Origin: Henningerozyma blattae CBS 6284
Lineage: Eukaryota; Ascomycota; Saccharomycetes; Saccharomycetales; Saccharomycetaceae
Assembly (NCBI RefSeq): GCF_000315915.1
Contig: NC_020186.1
Coordinates: forward strand, 1,984,001 to 2,048,000
Direction of reading: 5' to 3'
Length of the DNA: 64,000 bases
Position 1 is the first letter of the stretch. Every line of letters begins with the position of its first letter. A program made the position numbers and the translations under genes. The notes under the pieces are model-generated. The model was not told the origin of the DNA, made no database searches, and saw only the letters and a program-made list of their open reading frames with translations. Below, piece by piece: positions 1 through 9,729 of the stretch.

Positions 1-1068
1 ACTATCTGTTGATTTAAATGTCCTTATTACTGATTTATCATAATCTTCATTATTTTCTTCTTCCGTGAGTTTATTTATTGTATCTCTATCGGATACATCA
101 TTTGACGGTATTTCAGCAATTGTCTGTAAACTTTCACCTTTTTTGCTTGAAACAGAATCTGATTTTGAACGAGCTTGAATTTCTGCGGTAACTTCACCAG
201 AATCAGGATTGGTACTTTCTTCTTGACTAACAAATGAGTATGGAGCCGATTCTTCTTTTGAAGAATCTTCGTCTTCCCCTATTTCTTCTTCCTTTTTATT
301 TTCTAAATGTTTTTCAGTTGCTGCTTCAGAAAATACGTTTTTTGATTCTTGACGTTCATGAGTTGTTGAATCAGCAAATTCTTTCATTTTTTCATCATAA
401 TAGTCTTCTTTCTGTATTTTACCTTTTTTCTGTTCATTTAAGTCAATAATATTTGATTCTTTTGATAAATAAAGTGAATCCTCATTAGAATCATACTCAA
501 TCTCTTTTAAGCTTTCTCCAAATTCTTTCTGGTCAACGGTATCAGAACTCTCTAGGAAGTCTACGGTTGATATATCTCTTTCAATTCCAGAAGATCTATC
601 TTCACTAAATGTTATGCTATCTTTTGTAATATTGTAAGGGACATTTCTATTTCCAGAATCATTACTTGTACTCACTAAAATTTGAGGCATACTATTGGAT
701 GAACTATCATTTAATAACTGTAAGTTTACTGAACTTGAACCCGTTATTATTGTTGAAGAACCATTATCATAATCATTACTATGATCTTCAGTGGATTCAT
801 CCGGGAGAGTGCTTACATCTATTGTTTCCGCTGTTTTATCTTCTTTACGATTTGTAACATGGGATACAGCATCATCATTATCATCATCATCATCATCATA
901 ATTATCATCATTATCATCATCATTATCAGTAGGTTTAGTAATAACTACTTTTTTCTCTATCTTTTGGTCTTCATTGTCAGTAGTTTTTCCCCTTTCTTCT
1001 TGATTTAATGATTTATTCTTGTCTTTATTTCTTGATTGGCTTTGATTTTTCTTGTTTTTTCTAGCCAT
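1..1068 (-). CDS. 5' part of an acidic, low-complexity protein; runs off the window
   Basis: An open frame of 356 codons reads from the ATG at 1068 to the window edge with no stop, so only the N-terminal part is present. It begins with a basic Lys/Asn/Gln cluster (MARKNKKNQSQ), then an Asp/Asn run from a GAT/AAT microsatellite (about residues 50-70), then a long Ser/Glu/Asp/Lys-rich stretch with no hydrophobic segment. No catalytic motif or known domain is visible. It is tandem with ITR1, whose stop lies 727 bp upstream of this ATG. In S. cerevisiae the gene beside ITR1 is PUF6, but this N-terminus does not resemble Puf6. I do not recognise it; an intrinsically disordered regulator or a coiled-coil protein with a disordered head are both possible. 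The long open frame makes it a real gene. Confidence 0.75.
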   Translation of the reverse strand, partial: MARKNKKNQSQSRNKDKNKSLNQEERGKTTDNEDQKIEKKVVITKPTDNDDDNDDNYDDDDDDNDDAVSHVTNRKEDKTAETIDVSTLPDESTEDHSNDYDNGSSTIITGSSSVNLQLLNDSSSNSMPQILVSTSNDSGNRNVPYNITKDSITFSEDRSSGIERDISTVDFLESSDTVDQKEFGESLKEIEYDSNEDSLYLSKESNIIDLNEQKKGKIQKEDYYDEKMKEFADSTTHERQESKNVFSEAATEKHLENKKEEEIGEDEDSSKEESAPYSFVSQEESTNPDSGEVTAEIQARSKSDSVSSKKGESLQTIAEIPSNDVSDRDTINKLTEEENNEDYDKSVIRTFKSTDS

Positions 1069-1795
1069 TATATTTGGATTAGATTATTCATATAATATTT
1101 TACAATTATATAGTACCCTTTAATGTTATTTCCAATTCTGAATATAACTTTTTTTTATCCTTTATAAAGTCGTCTTTTTGAATTATTTTTTGTTAAATCT
1201 AGACCAATTTAACTATGAAAACAGTATAAAAAAAAAAGAACGAATAAATAAAGAACAATGTTCAAAATTTCTATCAACAATAAATTGTTTCTTTATTTGA
1301 ATATTTACTTATCTTTCCCCTAAGTTTTTCAAATATTTAATTTATTAGTATGACGTTATAATCACTAGAGGATTACGAGTATATATCACTTGTTGAAAAA
1401 CGGAATATTGAAATCGATGCAACTTTCCTCCGTATAGTAAAGATAATAACATTTTAAAATAACTTAAAACTAAAATAAAAAAAAAGGAAAATAAAAGGCA
1501 AAACAAAAAGAGTGGATAATTAAATGAAAAGTGGTATGTTATAATAAAAAAAATTAATTAAATCTAAAAAAGTTTAAATGAATATAATAAAATACATTAG
1601 AATTGAATATGATAAGAGAAAAGAGTATGTATGAGTAGATAGAATTATATATACGAGAAAAAAAATTTGAGACGATTAGACATTAAAAACACTACTCTTT
1701 GAGGGGAAAATTTTTTTTGTTCTCTTATTTTTTTGAAGTGAATTGATTAATTAAAGTAATATGAAGTGAAAATTTTAAAAAAAAAGTTAACTTTT
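1069..1795. other. intergenic region between ITR1 and the first gene
   Basis: AT-rich spacer holding the 3' region of ITR1 and the promoter of the gene at 1-1068. It contains A-runs such as around 1230 and 1480, but no tRNA, LTR or conserved ORF was seen. Confidence 0.6.
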
Positions 1796-3712
1796 TCAAA
1801 GCTCAATAACTTCTTGAGTTGGTTCGTATTTCAAAATTGGATCAGTATGTTCCCTTTGTGCAGCTTGTTGCTTTCTTTTCTTGGCCAGGGCTTTTGAAGC
1901 TTTAATATTGAACCCATCCTTTAATAGACTTTGAACTTCTTCTAATTCTAAACCTGATAATTCTGGATAACAGAAATAACAGAACCAAGTGGAAACGAAA
2001 CATAACCCAGCGAAAAAGGCAAAAGTACCTGTCGGAGTAATATTTTGTAACATAGTCAAAAATGTGGATGAAATGACTAAAGAACCGGCCCAATTAGTAG
2101 CAGTAGCATAGGAAGTACCCATACCTCTAACATTTTGAGGAAACAATTCAGATTGTTGCCATGGAACAGTACCAATACCTAAGGCATAGAATGCAGCAAA
2201 CACAATGATGAAAACAATGATGACAATCCCCCAAGATGAGAACCCACCATTTGCTACCGTAGCATCATTACCGGTGAAAGTGATCCCAATGAAATGGAAG
2301 GCAATAGAGCACATCACTAATGAAACAGTCATACCTGGTAACCCAATTAATAAGATGACTCTACGACCAATTTTATCGATGCAAAAGAAAGCTACAAGTG
2401 TAAAGATGAAATTTGTACCTGAAACAATGATGGAAACTGCAGAAGAATTGGAAAACCCAACAGTTTCAAAGATGGTACCCGAGAAATACATTAAAGAATT
2501 CCAACCGGTGAATTGTTGAATGGCTTGTAACCCACAGCCGATAATTAAAGCTCTGAAATTGGATGGGATAGTATGTAAAGCCTTGATGGTATTCCAAATC
2601 TTTTCAGGAGTGTTTTTCCCCTCTATCGAGCTATTCAATTCCATCAATTCCTCGACTTTTTGATCAATCAATTCATCAGGAGCATCAGTATAAGATCTAC
2701 GCAAGACTGCAGCTGCTTTATCCAAATTGCCCTTCATAACGTAATATCTTGGAGTGTCTGGTAAGAATAAGAAACAAGTGAATTGGATAACGGTTGGAAT
2801 CAAAGAAAGCCCCACAAGGATTCTCCAACCATTATTGACATAGTTGAAACCAGCACCGCAACCATAAGCAATCAATTGACCACCTGTTAGACACAAAGAA
2901 TTGATAACTGTCAATCTACCACGGATCATCTTTGGAGCAATTTCACTGATGAAAAGAGGAGAGATTAAAGACCCAATACCTACCCCGAACCCCATAATCA
3001 ATCTACCGGCACACATTTGCCAAAAAGTATGAGAAGAGATTTGTAAAATTGCACCAACAACAAACATGACATTGGAAAACATTAAACATGGTTTTCTACC
3101 AAACACATCAGCAGCTGTACCTGCACCGATACTTGTAATCAAAGCCCCGAGAGAAGTAGCAGCAGTGATGTATTCTTTTTCACCGTAGGTCAAGATCTTG
3201 TTGTCTAAATCCTTATTGATTGATAAAAGAGCCGAAGAGATATAACCAGTATCATAACCAAACATGAACCCGGAGATAGAAGCCACAAAGGTCAAGATGA
3301 TGATGAATGGAGAAATCTTTTGGTTGAACGTAATCATAATGGAAGTGTCGTCTTCATCATTAATCGGTTTGATCATGATTCTATCCGACTCCAAACTTTT
3401 CTTTGGATCTGTAGCATATTGGAACCCATTGTCGATCGTGCTCTTTCTATGGTGTTGTTCAGCTATAAGCTCGACGACATCGTCATCATCGAATGAACTA
3501 TGCTTTCTATTGAATTTCAACCTCGACAAAAACTTGGAGCCATGATTTGATGGTTCATGTATTTGAACATCTTCATCTTCTTCAAACATAGCCAAATTGT
3601 TGTTGTTGGTATTATGAGGATGATGGCTATACTCTTGAATAGAATCATCATCTATTTCATTTTGATATGTTTCTTCCAAACGTTTGCCCTCATGGTTATA
3701 AGGGTCCGACAT
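1796..3712 (-). CDS. ITR1: myo-inositol transporter (Itr1/Itr2 family)
   Basis: A 638-aa major facilitator of the sugar-porter family; plasma-membrane proton/myo-inositol symport is inferred from homology. After a soluble acidic N-terminus of about 125 residues the sequence follows S. cerevisiae Itr1 nearly continuously: [20 protein letters not shown] (TM1), the [13 protein letters not shown] loop, the [10 protein letters not shown] sugar-porter signature, the [14 protein letters not shown] segment and a charged C-tail including [12 protein letters not shown]. The N-terminus is about 50 residues longer than the 584-aa yeast protein and differs in sequence. The start is the ATG at 3712. Next upstream is SEC20 in the same orientation, as in S. 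cerevisiae (YDR497C-YDR498C). The upstream region has an inositol-response-like site at 4252. ITR1 and ITR2 are paralogues, so the symbol is by position. Confidence 0.95.
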   Translation of the reverse strand: MSDPYNHEGKRLEETYQNEIDDDSIQEYSHHPHNTNNNNLAMFEEDEDVQIHEPSNHGSKFLSRLKFNRKHSSFDDDDVVELIAEQHHRKSTIDNGFQYATDPKKSLESDRIMIKPINDEDDTSIMITFNQKISPFIIILTFVASISGFMFGYDTGYISSALLSINKDLDNKILTYGEKEYITAATSLGALITSIGAGTAADVFGRKPCLMFSNVMFVVGAILQISSHTFWQMCAGRLIMGFGVGIGSLISPLFISEIAPKMIRGRLTVINSLCLTGGQLIAYGCGAGFNYVNNGWRILVGLSLIPTVIQFTCFLFLPDTPRYYVMKGNLDKAAAVLRRSYTDAPDELIDQKVEELMELNSSIEGKNTPEKIWNTIKALHTIPSNFRALIIGCGLQAIQQFTGWNSLMYFSGTIFETVGFSNSSAVSIIVSGTNFIFTLVAFFCIDKIGRRVILLIGLPGMTVSLVMCSIAFHFIGITFTGNDATVANGGFSSWGIVIIVFIIVFAAFYALGIGTVPWQQSELFPQNVRGMGTSYATATNWAGSLVISSTFLTMLQNITPTGTFAFFAGLCFVSTWFCYFCYPELSGLELEEVQSLLKDGFNIKASKALAKKRKQQAAQREHTDPILKYEPTQEVIEL

Positions 3713-4129
3713 CTTATTAGATAGATATTCAATATACTAAAATAAAAAAGAGTAAAAAGACGTGGTGAACCAAAAACGTTTAACAAGTAAGTAACGGGAT
3801 ACTAGACTAGTATAGTAATGGAGAGAGGAAAGAATGTACAGAGAATGCTGGGGTGTGATGCAGTAGTAGTATAAAGCAACCTAAAGAAAAAAAAGAAAAA
3901 CAAAAATAAATGAGAATAAATATAGCCCATTTACATCTACATAAGCCTTAGATTTAAATATCAAGGCTTAAAATTAAAATTCCATAATTTTAGTATTTTT
4001 ATTTTAAATTTTCATATGTATCGAAAAATAAACATAGAAGCATAGCCCATAGCCAATAAATTGTAGAATGAATGAAAATTGAAAATTGAAAATAGAAATG
4101 TCGAAATTTCAAAATGTTGAAAATGGCCC

Positions 4130-4345
4130 ATTCAAGAGTTCGAGCCAAGCTGTTTTGCCGAAATTTCGCCCGCTCGGTGTCTGAGCCAGATCGGGAAATC
4201 GGTGCGCCAGTCCCTGCAGGATTTCTCAGAAGGCTTATCGCAGTGCCTGTGCATGTGAAAATCGCCCGATGAGGAAATTGGCGCCAGGGGCGTCGCGTCG
4301 CACGGCGTTGCCTTGGCGACGCAAAAGACCGACGCGTCACAAAAC
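4130..4345. other. GC-rich island between ITR1 and SEC20
   Basis: About 200 bp of clearly GC-rich sequence inside an AT-rich genome, 420-630 bp upstream of the ITR1 start and downstream of SEC20. It has many CpG steps (for example ggcgtcgcgtcgcacggcg near 4286) and short inverted arms CGTCGC/GCGACG. The overlapping short ORFs show no conservation or domain, so I treat it as non-coding, possibly the ITR1 regulatory region. The adjoining stretch 4350-4400 is a purine-rich GAAGAGA repeat. Confidence 0.5.
4252..4261 (+). promoter_or_regulatory. UASINO/ICRE-like site upstream of ITR1
   Basis: CATGTGAAAA, one mismatch from the CATGTGAAAT consensus bound by Ino2/Ino4, lies about 540 bp upstream of the ITR1 ATG. 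ITR1 is a known inositol-repressed Ino2/Ino4 target in S. cerevisiae, and INO4 is also in this window. The assignment is inference from the motif and target logic. Confidence 0.45.
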
Positions 4346-4477
4346 GGGAAAACAAAGAGAAGAGAGAAGAGAGAAGAGAGAAGAAAGAAGAAAGAAGAGA
4401 GATATAATATTGTCAAGAATAATAGTGGACTCATAGTCAATGTGATGATGGGTTGTTATCAGTCAGTAGATTTATTC

Positions 4478-5610
4478 TTACAGTTCATCCACTAGTCTGT
4501 CCAGAACTGCACTTACTGCACCAGCAAAGCTGGCTGTAGTCACGATTTCTATGCTGGAGTCAATTGTGGACGATATGGAGTCTGACGAAGTTTCAATTAT
4601 GCTAGCATGCATAGTTTCTGCTAAAGTATCATGCACTGTTGAGATTAGAATATTATGCGCTGAAGCTATAGTGTCATGCATAGCCGTGGGGATTGTTGGA
4701 ATATTATTCTTCACATGCATGTTGCTGCTGTTTTTTGAACCAGCCCCATTGTCAATAAGATCCCTTTAAAGAATTGGAATAGCATCCATAATGCCAATTT
4801 CACAGGTAGCTTGAAGATTCGGCGCCATAATACCCAACTGATGCACATGATTAGAAACGCTAGTGAGAGATAAACATCTCTTTTTTCTTGTTGTGATGCT
4901 CTTTCTAACGATTTCACCAATTGGTTTGTTTTTTTGAAAATGGTTTCAAATTGTTGATATTTTTCATTCATGATTGTAATTGAATGGGTCTGGGACCGTA
5001 GTTCATCAAGGTTCAAATCACTCTGTAGAATACCGGTCTCCAAGATCTGGTTGCCCCGCATCAAACTATTGGTTAATTTCTTTGTGGTTTTCAACAATTG
5101 AGCCTTGGAGGTTTCCGTTTTAGTCTTGGGGAATGCATAAGAATGAACTTCCCGTTCATCAGAGGAAGAGGTCGTGACTTTATCCACTTCAGTTTCAATG
5201 GTCTCTCGACGGGTCTTTTTCTTCAATTCTTGTCTTCTGTATTCATTATCATTGACTATTTGTTTCCATTGTTTCTTGAATTCATAGATCCATCCAATCA
5301 TTTCCAAAATTTCTTCGAGTTCGGCCATCAATTGCTGTTGTGATTCATTATCAAAAATATTCATCTTACTGGTGTTGATCTCTAATTCATCACATACATG
5401 ACAATCTTCACTATGTTTGATCTTCAACTTTAATCCGCTGTATTTCTTGGATACAAACGCCACTTGATATTCAATTAAACTTTCAATATCAAAGATTTTC
5501 CCAACAATATCATTGGAAAGATTCTTTGTATTTTCACTATCGTCAGGGAGTTTAGCGTATTCTTTTAATTGGTTCAATAACTTGCTTTGTAATTGGATAA
5601 ATGTACTCAT
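4478..5610 (-). CDS. SEC20: Sec20-like ER Q/b-SNARE, reading frame broken once near its 3' end
   Basis: Subunit of the ER SNARE complex (with Ufe1, Use1, Sec22) that receives COPI vesicles from the Golgi. The first frame (ATG at 5610 to stop at 4711, 299 aa) carries a coiled-coil cytosolic region, a SNARE-like stretch around residues 180-235 and a transmembrane segment (VYLSLAFLIMCISWVLW) followed by FKLPVKLALWMLFQFFKGIL. The Ser/Thr-rich lumenal tail, ending in VDEL, is in the -1 frame (4478-4720). S. cerevisiae Sec20 is 383 aa and ends in HDEL, so the homologous product spans both frames with a shift between about 4727 and 4770; an A6 run (4731-4736, T on the + strand) is the likeliest place. 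Either one base is missing from the assembly, the gene is mutated, or ribosomes shift -1. Tandem with ITR1, as in S. cerevisiae. Confidence 0.85.
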
Positions 5611-5770
5611 TAGCAATGCTTGGTTGTTGTTCTATGTTTTTATGTTGTTGTTTTTTGGTTTGTTTTTTTTGGTTTTTATATTTTTGTTAATACATTCCTT
5701 TATATTCGCTTTATTTTTTAGTTTTTTCTTATTTATTCTAATGAGATGGTTGCACTTATTTGATGAGCTA

Positions 5771-5780
5771 GTCACGTGAT
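5771..5780. promoter_or_regulatory. Cbf1/CDEI-type E-box upstream of SEC20
   Basis: GTCACGTGAT, 161 bp upstream of the SEC20 ATG. The same 10-mer follows four tRNA genes in this window, but no tRNA-like sequence was found near this copy. It matches the RTCACRTG site of Cbf1. Confidence 0.45.
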
Positions 5781-6779
5781 ATATCGTGTTTATAAAAACA
5801 TTTATATATATATATATAATTATGTACCTGCATACATACTTGCACTATTTTCCTTGATGCATGTATTTTTTTACACTATTAAAGGAAACCCTATAAATCA
5901 GAAATTTATATTTGGCTATAAGACAAAGAAGATCAAACAATGCCAAGAAAAATGTGTGTAGGGTACAGAGAACCCAGTCCGAAAAAAAGGATGGCATGGA
6001 AGTTAAAATCATCAAGAAATTATGATAAATAAATAAGATGTCTATTTCGAATAAAACGTATAAATACTAAATGTGATTGTTATTATTAATAGATAATTTT
6101 TCTCCCCTAGCTTACATAAGACCAAAGCATACTCTTTGTCTCTTTAAGTGAAGTTTGCATGGTATATTAGTATTTAAGAAATTAGATTTGTTCATTAACA
6201 TTGCTGGAAGATTCAGTAGAAATTGAGATTATTCTTAAGCAAGTATCCCAAAAATGTGCCGGGATCCATACGCAATACTATTAGCATCAAAAATTTTCCA
6301 TCAAAGTTTCTTGACTATTGTTGGTGCTAGCTAAAGTTTTGATTAATAGTATCTTCAATTAAGAAGGATATCATCATCAGATGATCCAAATAAAAACCAT
6401 TAAAACAGATTCATGAACGTCTTTTATAGTTTTACACCAACTGAAAAGGTACCACGAATTAAAAATATTGCCATGGTTACCGCTGAAAGAATTGCTGAAA
6501 ATGCAAAAATTTAAATTTTTATATGACAAGTAATATGCCAAAGATTAATTTAATATCTGGAAAATTGAATGAATTAATTCATTTTATAATTTGGTTGTAT
6601 TTTAATTATTTTAATATATTATCTTGGAATTTTTAGCCTAGCAAACAACCACATAACTCTTCTGGTCGCGCACATTCACATTTTATTCAATTTTCTTTGT
6701 TTTAATTGCCAAAATACATATTCGTTATAAATCCGAAATTTAAGGTGTCGTTTAGCTTTAATCGTCTTGAAAAATTCTT

Positions 6780-6786
6780 TATACGA
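6780..6786 (-). promoter_or_regulatory. sterol response element core upstream of ERG24
   Basis: TATACGA on the + strand is the reverse complement of TCGTATA, the core bound by Upc2/Ecm22 in S. cerevisiae ergosterol gene promoters. It sits about 185 bp upstream of the ERG24 ATG. Single occurrence, so suggestive only. Confidence 0.4.
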
Positions 6787-6970
6787 AAAAAAAAGTAATT
6801 TCCCTTTAACCATATAATACATTTTCCTTCAAAGATCCGGATATTTAATACATTGAGATAATGATATATTCAACTACTTGAGAATATTGACCTTTTTTTA
6901 ATATTCTTTTTTTATAAATCAATTCCCTATACTTTCTTAAACACGACAAAAGAAATTCAAAAGAGTATTG

Positions 6971-8314
6971 ATGTCCAAGCAAATAAAAAGTGATTTAGCT
7001 AAACTAAATCCGAGAACAGTAACTCCGGATTTTGGTGGGTCAATTGGTGCATTTGGCCTATCAGTGGGGTTACCAATACTAGCCATTGTATTAAATCTAC
7101 TAATTCGTCAAGATTATCACTTGGATGGCATGTTTTTCCAAAATTTCGACATTAATCAACTAATTATTGGATTTTCTCAATTAATACATCATTTTAAGGA
7201 AAATTTTAACCAACTAATAACATTCTATTTGTTATGGTTTACCATTTTAGCAATTTTGGATATTTTATTACCAGGCAAAATGATGGATGGGACTTTAATG
7301 AGAGATAATACAAGATTGGTTTATAAGATCAATGGCTTAACAATGACGATTACATTAGCCCTAGTATTAATCTTACGTTGGCAATTAACTGAAGGTCAAA
7401 TGCCTGAATTCCAATGGTTATATGCTAATCATACTTCTTTATGTATAATTGCTGTATTATGGGCATTCGTAGTGGCTACATTTTGCTATATTTTTTCATT
7501 TGTTCCACCTATTTTAGGTTCTAAAGATTATAAATTACTAGCTGTTGGTGGTAATTCAGGTAATGTAATTTCAGATTGGTTCTTAGGTAGAGAATTAAAT
7601 CCTAGAATTGGTCCACTTGATGTTAAAATGTTCTGTGAATTACGTCCTGGTATGCTACTATGGCTATTGATAGATTTATCATGTCTTCATCACGTTTATT
7701 TAGAAAGTGGGAAAATTCATGATGCTTTATTATTGATTACTCTTTTGCAAAGTTGGTATGTGATTGATGGTGTTATTAATGAAGCTGGTGTCATCTCAAT
7801 GGTGGATATTACTACTGATGGATTCGGTTTCATGTTAGCCTTTGGTGATTTGGCTTTAGTTCCATTTACTTATACTTTACAGGCAAGATATTTAAGTGTT
7901 GCCGATTTTGATACAACAACATTAGGCTCGATCAAATGTGGTATTGTAATTTTAATGGCAATGTTTGGTTATTACATTTTCCATGCGTCTAATTACCAAA
8001 AAGCGGATTTCAAGGCAGGAAAATTATCACATTTGAAAAGTATATCTACACATACAAACACTAAATTATTATGTGATGGTTGGTGGAAAGTCTCACAACA
8101 TATTAATTACTTTGGTGATTGGATTATGGCATTTTCTTGGTGTCTAACAACTTGGAATCATTCTTTATTGACTTATTATTACATATTTTATTTTGCTGGT
8201 TTGTTAATCCATAGACAAAATAGGGATGAAATTAAATGTAGTAAGAAATATGGTAATGCTTGGAAAACTTATGTTTCAAAAGTACCATATAAAATTGTTC
8301 CTTATATATATTAA
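6971..8314 (+). CDS. ERG24: C-14 sterol reductase
   Basis: A 447-aa integral ER membrane enzyme that reduces the C14-C15 double bond formed by Erg11 in ergosterol synthesis, using NADPH. The sequence is close to S. cerevisiae Erg24 (438 aa) throughout: LNPRTVTPDFGGSIGAFG at the N-terminus, the loop GNSGNVISDWFLGRELNPR, ELRPGMLLWLLIDLSCLHH, DITTDGFGFMLAFGDL and the C-terminal sterol-reductase signature LLCDGWWKVSQHINYFGDW, ending KVPYKIVPYIY. At least eight hydrophobic segments are present. The start is the ATG at 6971, directly after an in-frame TTG. In S. cerevisiae ERG24 adjoins HCH1-POP3-WSC2; here the same order holds but with a 9-kb tRNA/Ty block inserted after ERG24. Confidence 0.97.
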   Translation: MSKQIKSDLAKLNPRTVTPDFGGSIGAFGLSVGLPILAIVLNLLIRQDYHLDGMFFQNFDINQLIIGFSQLIHHFKENFNQLITFYLLWFTILAILDILLPGKMMDGTLMRDNTRLVYKINGLTMTITLALVLILRWQLTEGQMPEFQWLYANHTSLCIIAVLWAFVVATFCYIFSFVPPILGSKDYKLLAVGGNSGNVISDWFLGRELNPRIGPLDVKMFCELRPGMLLWLLIDLSCLHHVYLESGKIHDALLLITLLQSWYVIDGVINEAGVISMVDITTDGFGFMLAFGDLALVPFTYTLQARYLSVADFDTTTLGSIKCGIVILMAMFGYYIFHASNYQKADFKAGKLSHLKSISTHTNTKLLCDGWWKVSQHINYFGDWIMAFSWCLTTWNHSLLTYYYIFYFAGLLIHRQNRDEIKCSKKYGNAWKTYVSKVPYKIVPYIY

Positions 8315-8847
8315 TTAATACGGCACAGTATATACCTTGAATATATCAGTCGATCTTATCCTTTATAATATTAACAAGCTTGAAATTTAACGGTTGGAGT
8401 TTCAAAATATAGTATTATTGTTTTGTATATTCGGAGAACAGTTAACTTAAACGCATATTATTCTATTTAAGCTAGTGTTTGCTATATAAAGACTTTCATT
8501 TGGAAATATATTAGATCCTATTAAACAGTCGGAAATAATAGAATGAATTTTATATATATTCTTAATATTTTGCAATACTTTATCCAGGTAATGAAGTGTC
8601 AGTAAAGAGATTTCGGAAATAAGCTCATCAAGAATAGCAAGAGATATACTTAAACTTCCTGATATATTTTGAAAAATTATATATTTGAATTAAAATATTT
8701 TTTTTCTTCTTTTTTTTAATTAAATGACATTGACACACTATAAACTTAAATATGCTTTATTTAAGTACAGTTTTATTTAACAAATTAAATTGAATTCACA
8801 GACTGTATAATGATAATCACGTGACTTCAATATTCGATAAAAATAAA
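8315..8847. other. intergenic region ERG24 3' end to tRNA-Pro
   Basis: AT-rich spacer; it marks the left border of the accessory block. Apart from the E-box at 8816-8825 and a T-rich tract near 8700 nothing was recognised. Confidence 0.5.
8816..8825. promoter_or_regulatory. GTCACGTGAT element after tRNA-Pro
   Basis: Reads ATCACGTGAC on the + strand, hence GTCACGTGAT in tRNA sense; 22 bp beyond the tRNA-Pro 3' end. One of four such tRNA-linked copies. Confidence 0.6.
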
Positions 8848-8938
8848 GGGGCGAGCTGGGAATTGAACCCAGGGCCTCTCGCAAATTTGAAGATTGAAAA
8901 TTCCCAAAGCGAGAATCATACCACTAGACCACACGCCC
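8848..8938 (-). tRNA. tRNA-Pro(UGG) with intron
   Basis: Minus-strand sequence starts GGGCGTGTGGTCTAGTGG (A box) and ends GGTTCAATTCCCAGC...CCCC (B box and acceptor), matching S. cerevisiae tP(UGG) outside the intron. The anticodon TGG sits in loop TTTGGG|T. A 19-nt intron (8884-8902) follows position 37, giving a 72-nt mature tRNA. A run of five T (tRNA sense) at 8839-8843 serves as terminator. Confidence 0.95.
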
Positions 8939-9243
8939 TACTAATTTGTTTTTTATTATATAGTGATCTGGCTAGTATTTTACAGATGACTATAACCATC
9001 ATTATTCTTATAACTATAACTTGCTTATCTTATTCTGTGTAATTCTATATTGATGTCTCATGGGCATCGCTTTATATACAAGCGAGTTTACGCGTCGCAA
9101 CATGTTGACGCGAACGTCTCTGATTTAGTTAGAGCTTGTATGCTCCTAACCCTTGACACAGTGTACTGACAGTATCACTATGTCACATTTTTCTAATTTT
9201 TAAGTAGAAATTAAAAATAACTGAAGTTATTGAAAAATTTATA

Positions 9244-9457
9244 TGCTGGAATATGATTATATCATTTTCTATTAAGTGGTAAAAGACTTTTATCACGTGA
9301 CTTATTGTTTAAAATGTGTTTTTTCTTTTTATATCGAAAAACACTATTTAAGAAATATATTCATTTTAGTTATAGTATTTACTATATATGTCTAAATAAA
9401 GTAATCGTCTTTACATCTTAAACACTGTATAACAATGTCTAACTCTCTTGAATCCCA
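9244..9457 (+). repeat. Ty1-like LTR (family A, 214 bp) with PBS and gag start
   Basis: Begins TGCTGGAATATG and ends TTGAATCCCA, and is the same length and nearly the same sequence as the 3' LTR at 17000-17213. It is followed by GTA and a primer-binding site TGGCAGCGCC (9461-9470) complementary to initiator tRNA-Met, and by about 22 codons of a gag start whose ATG (9435) lies inside the LTR, as in Ty1. It contains ATCACGTGAC at 9292-9301. It sits about 180-400 bp upstream of tRNA-Asp, a typical Ty1 target. No clear target duplication. Confidence 0.85.
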
Positions 9458-9500
9458 GTATGGCAGCGCCACGCCTAGTTCTGATCTAGAGGAACCACAG

Positions 9501-9553
9501 TGATAAAAAGTCTTTTACCACTTAATAGAAAATGATATAATCATATTCCAGCA
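9501..9553 (-). repeat. inverted 53-bp tip of a family A LTR
   Basis: Reverse complement of the first 53 bases of the family A LTR, ending ATTCCAGCA. It faces the LTR at 9244 across a 43-bp piece holding the PBS and gag start. Its T-run length matches the 17000 LTR rather than the 9244 LTR, so it came from another copy. The arrangement resembles products of Ty autointegration. Confidence 0.8.
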
Positions 9554-9639
9554 GTTATGTGTCAATTTATCTTGGCCAGCTTGTTTTTGGAGGTGTTGTA
9601 TTCATGGGATCCAGATGTCTGAAAAAGCGAGAAAATCAA

Positions 9640-9711
9640 TCCCCGATAGTTTAATGGTTAGAATGGGCGCTTGTCGCGTGCCAGATCGGGGTTCAATTCC
9701 CCGTCGAGGAG
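9640..9711 (+). tRNA. tRNA-Asp(GUC)
   Basis: 72 nt, matching S. cerevisiae tD(GUC) from the D-arm (GATAGTTTAATGG) through the anticodon loop CTTGTCGCG and T-arm GGGGTTCAATTCCCC. The acceptor stem differs: position 4 is C opposite A69, a mismatch where yeast has a pair. T7 terminator at 9718-9724. A solo LTR begins 18 bp after the 3' end. Confidence 0.93.
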
Positions 9712-9729
9712 ATTTACTTTTTTTCCCAC

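Larger units (their letters stand above)
5611..6970. other. divergent intergenic region SEC20/ERG24
   Basis: 1.36 kb between divergent genes. It holds the SEC20 promoter with a GTCACGTGAT site at 5771-5780, a (TA)n tract near 5806-5818 and the ERG24 promoter. No RNA gene or conserved ORF was recognised. Confidence 0.6.

Noticed and set aside
4132..4440. Overlapping ORFs in the GC-rich island upstream of ITR1
   Set aside because: Composition artefact of GC-rich sequence without conservation or domain; they end in low-complexity GAAGAGA repeats.
8600..8825. Possible centromere: TTTCCGAAAT (minus strand, about 8607-8616), AT-rich stretch and a CACGTG box
   Set aside because: The spacing between the boxes is about 200 bp, the CDEIII flanks do not fit, and the CACGTG belongs to a motif repeated at every other tRNA gene with such a box.
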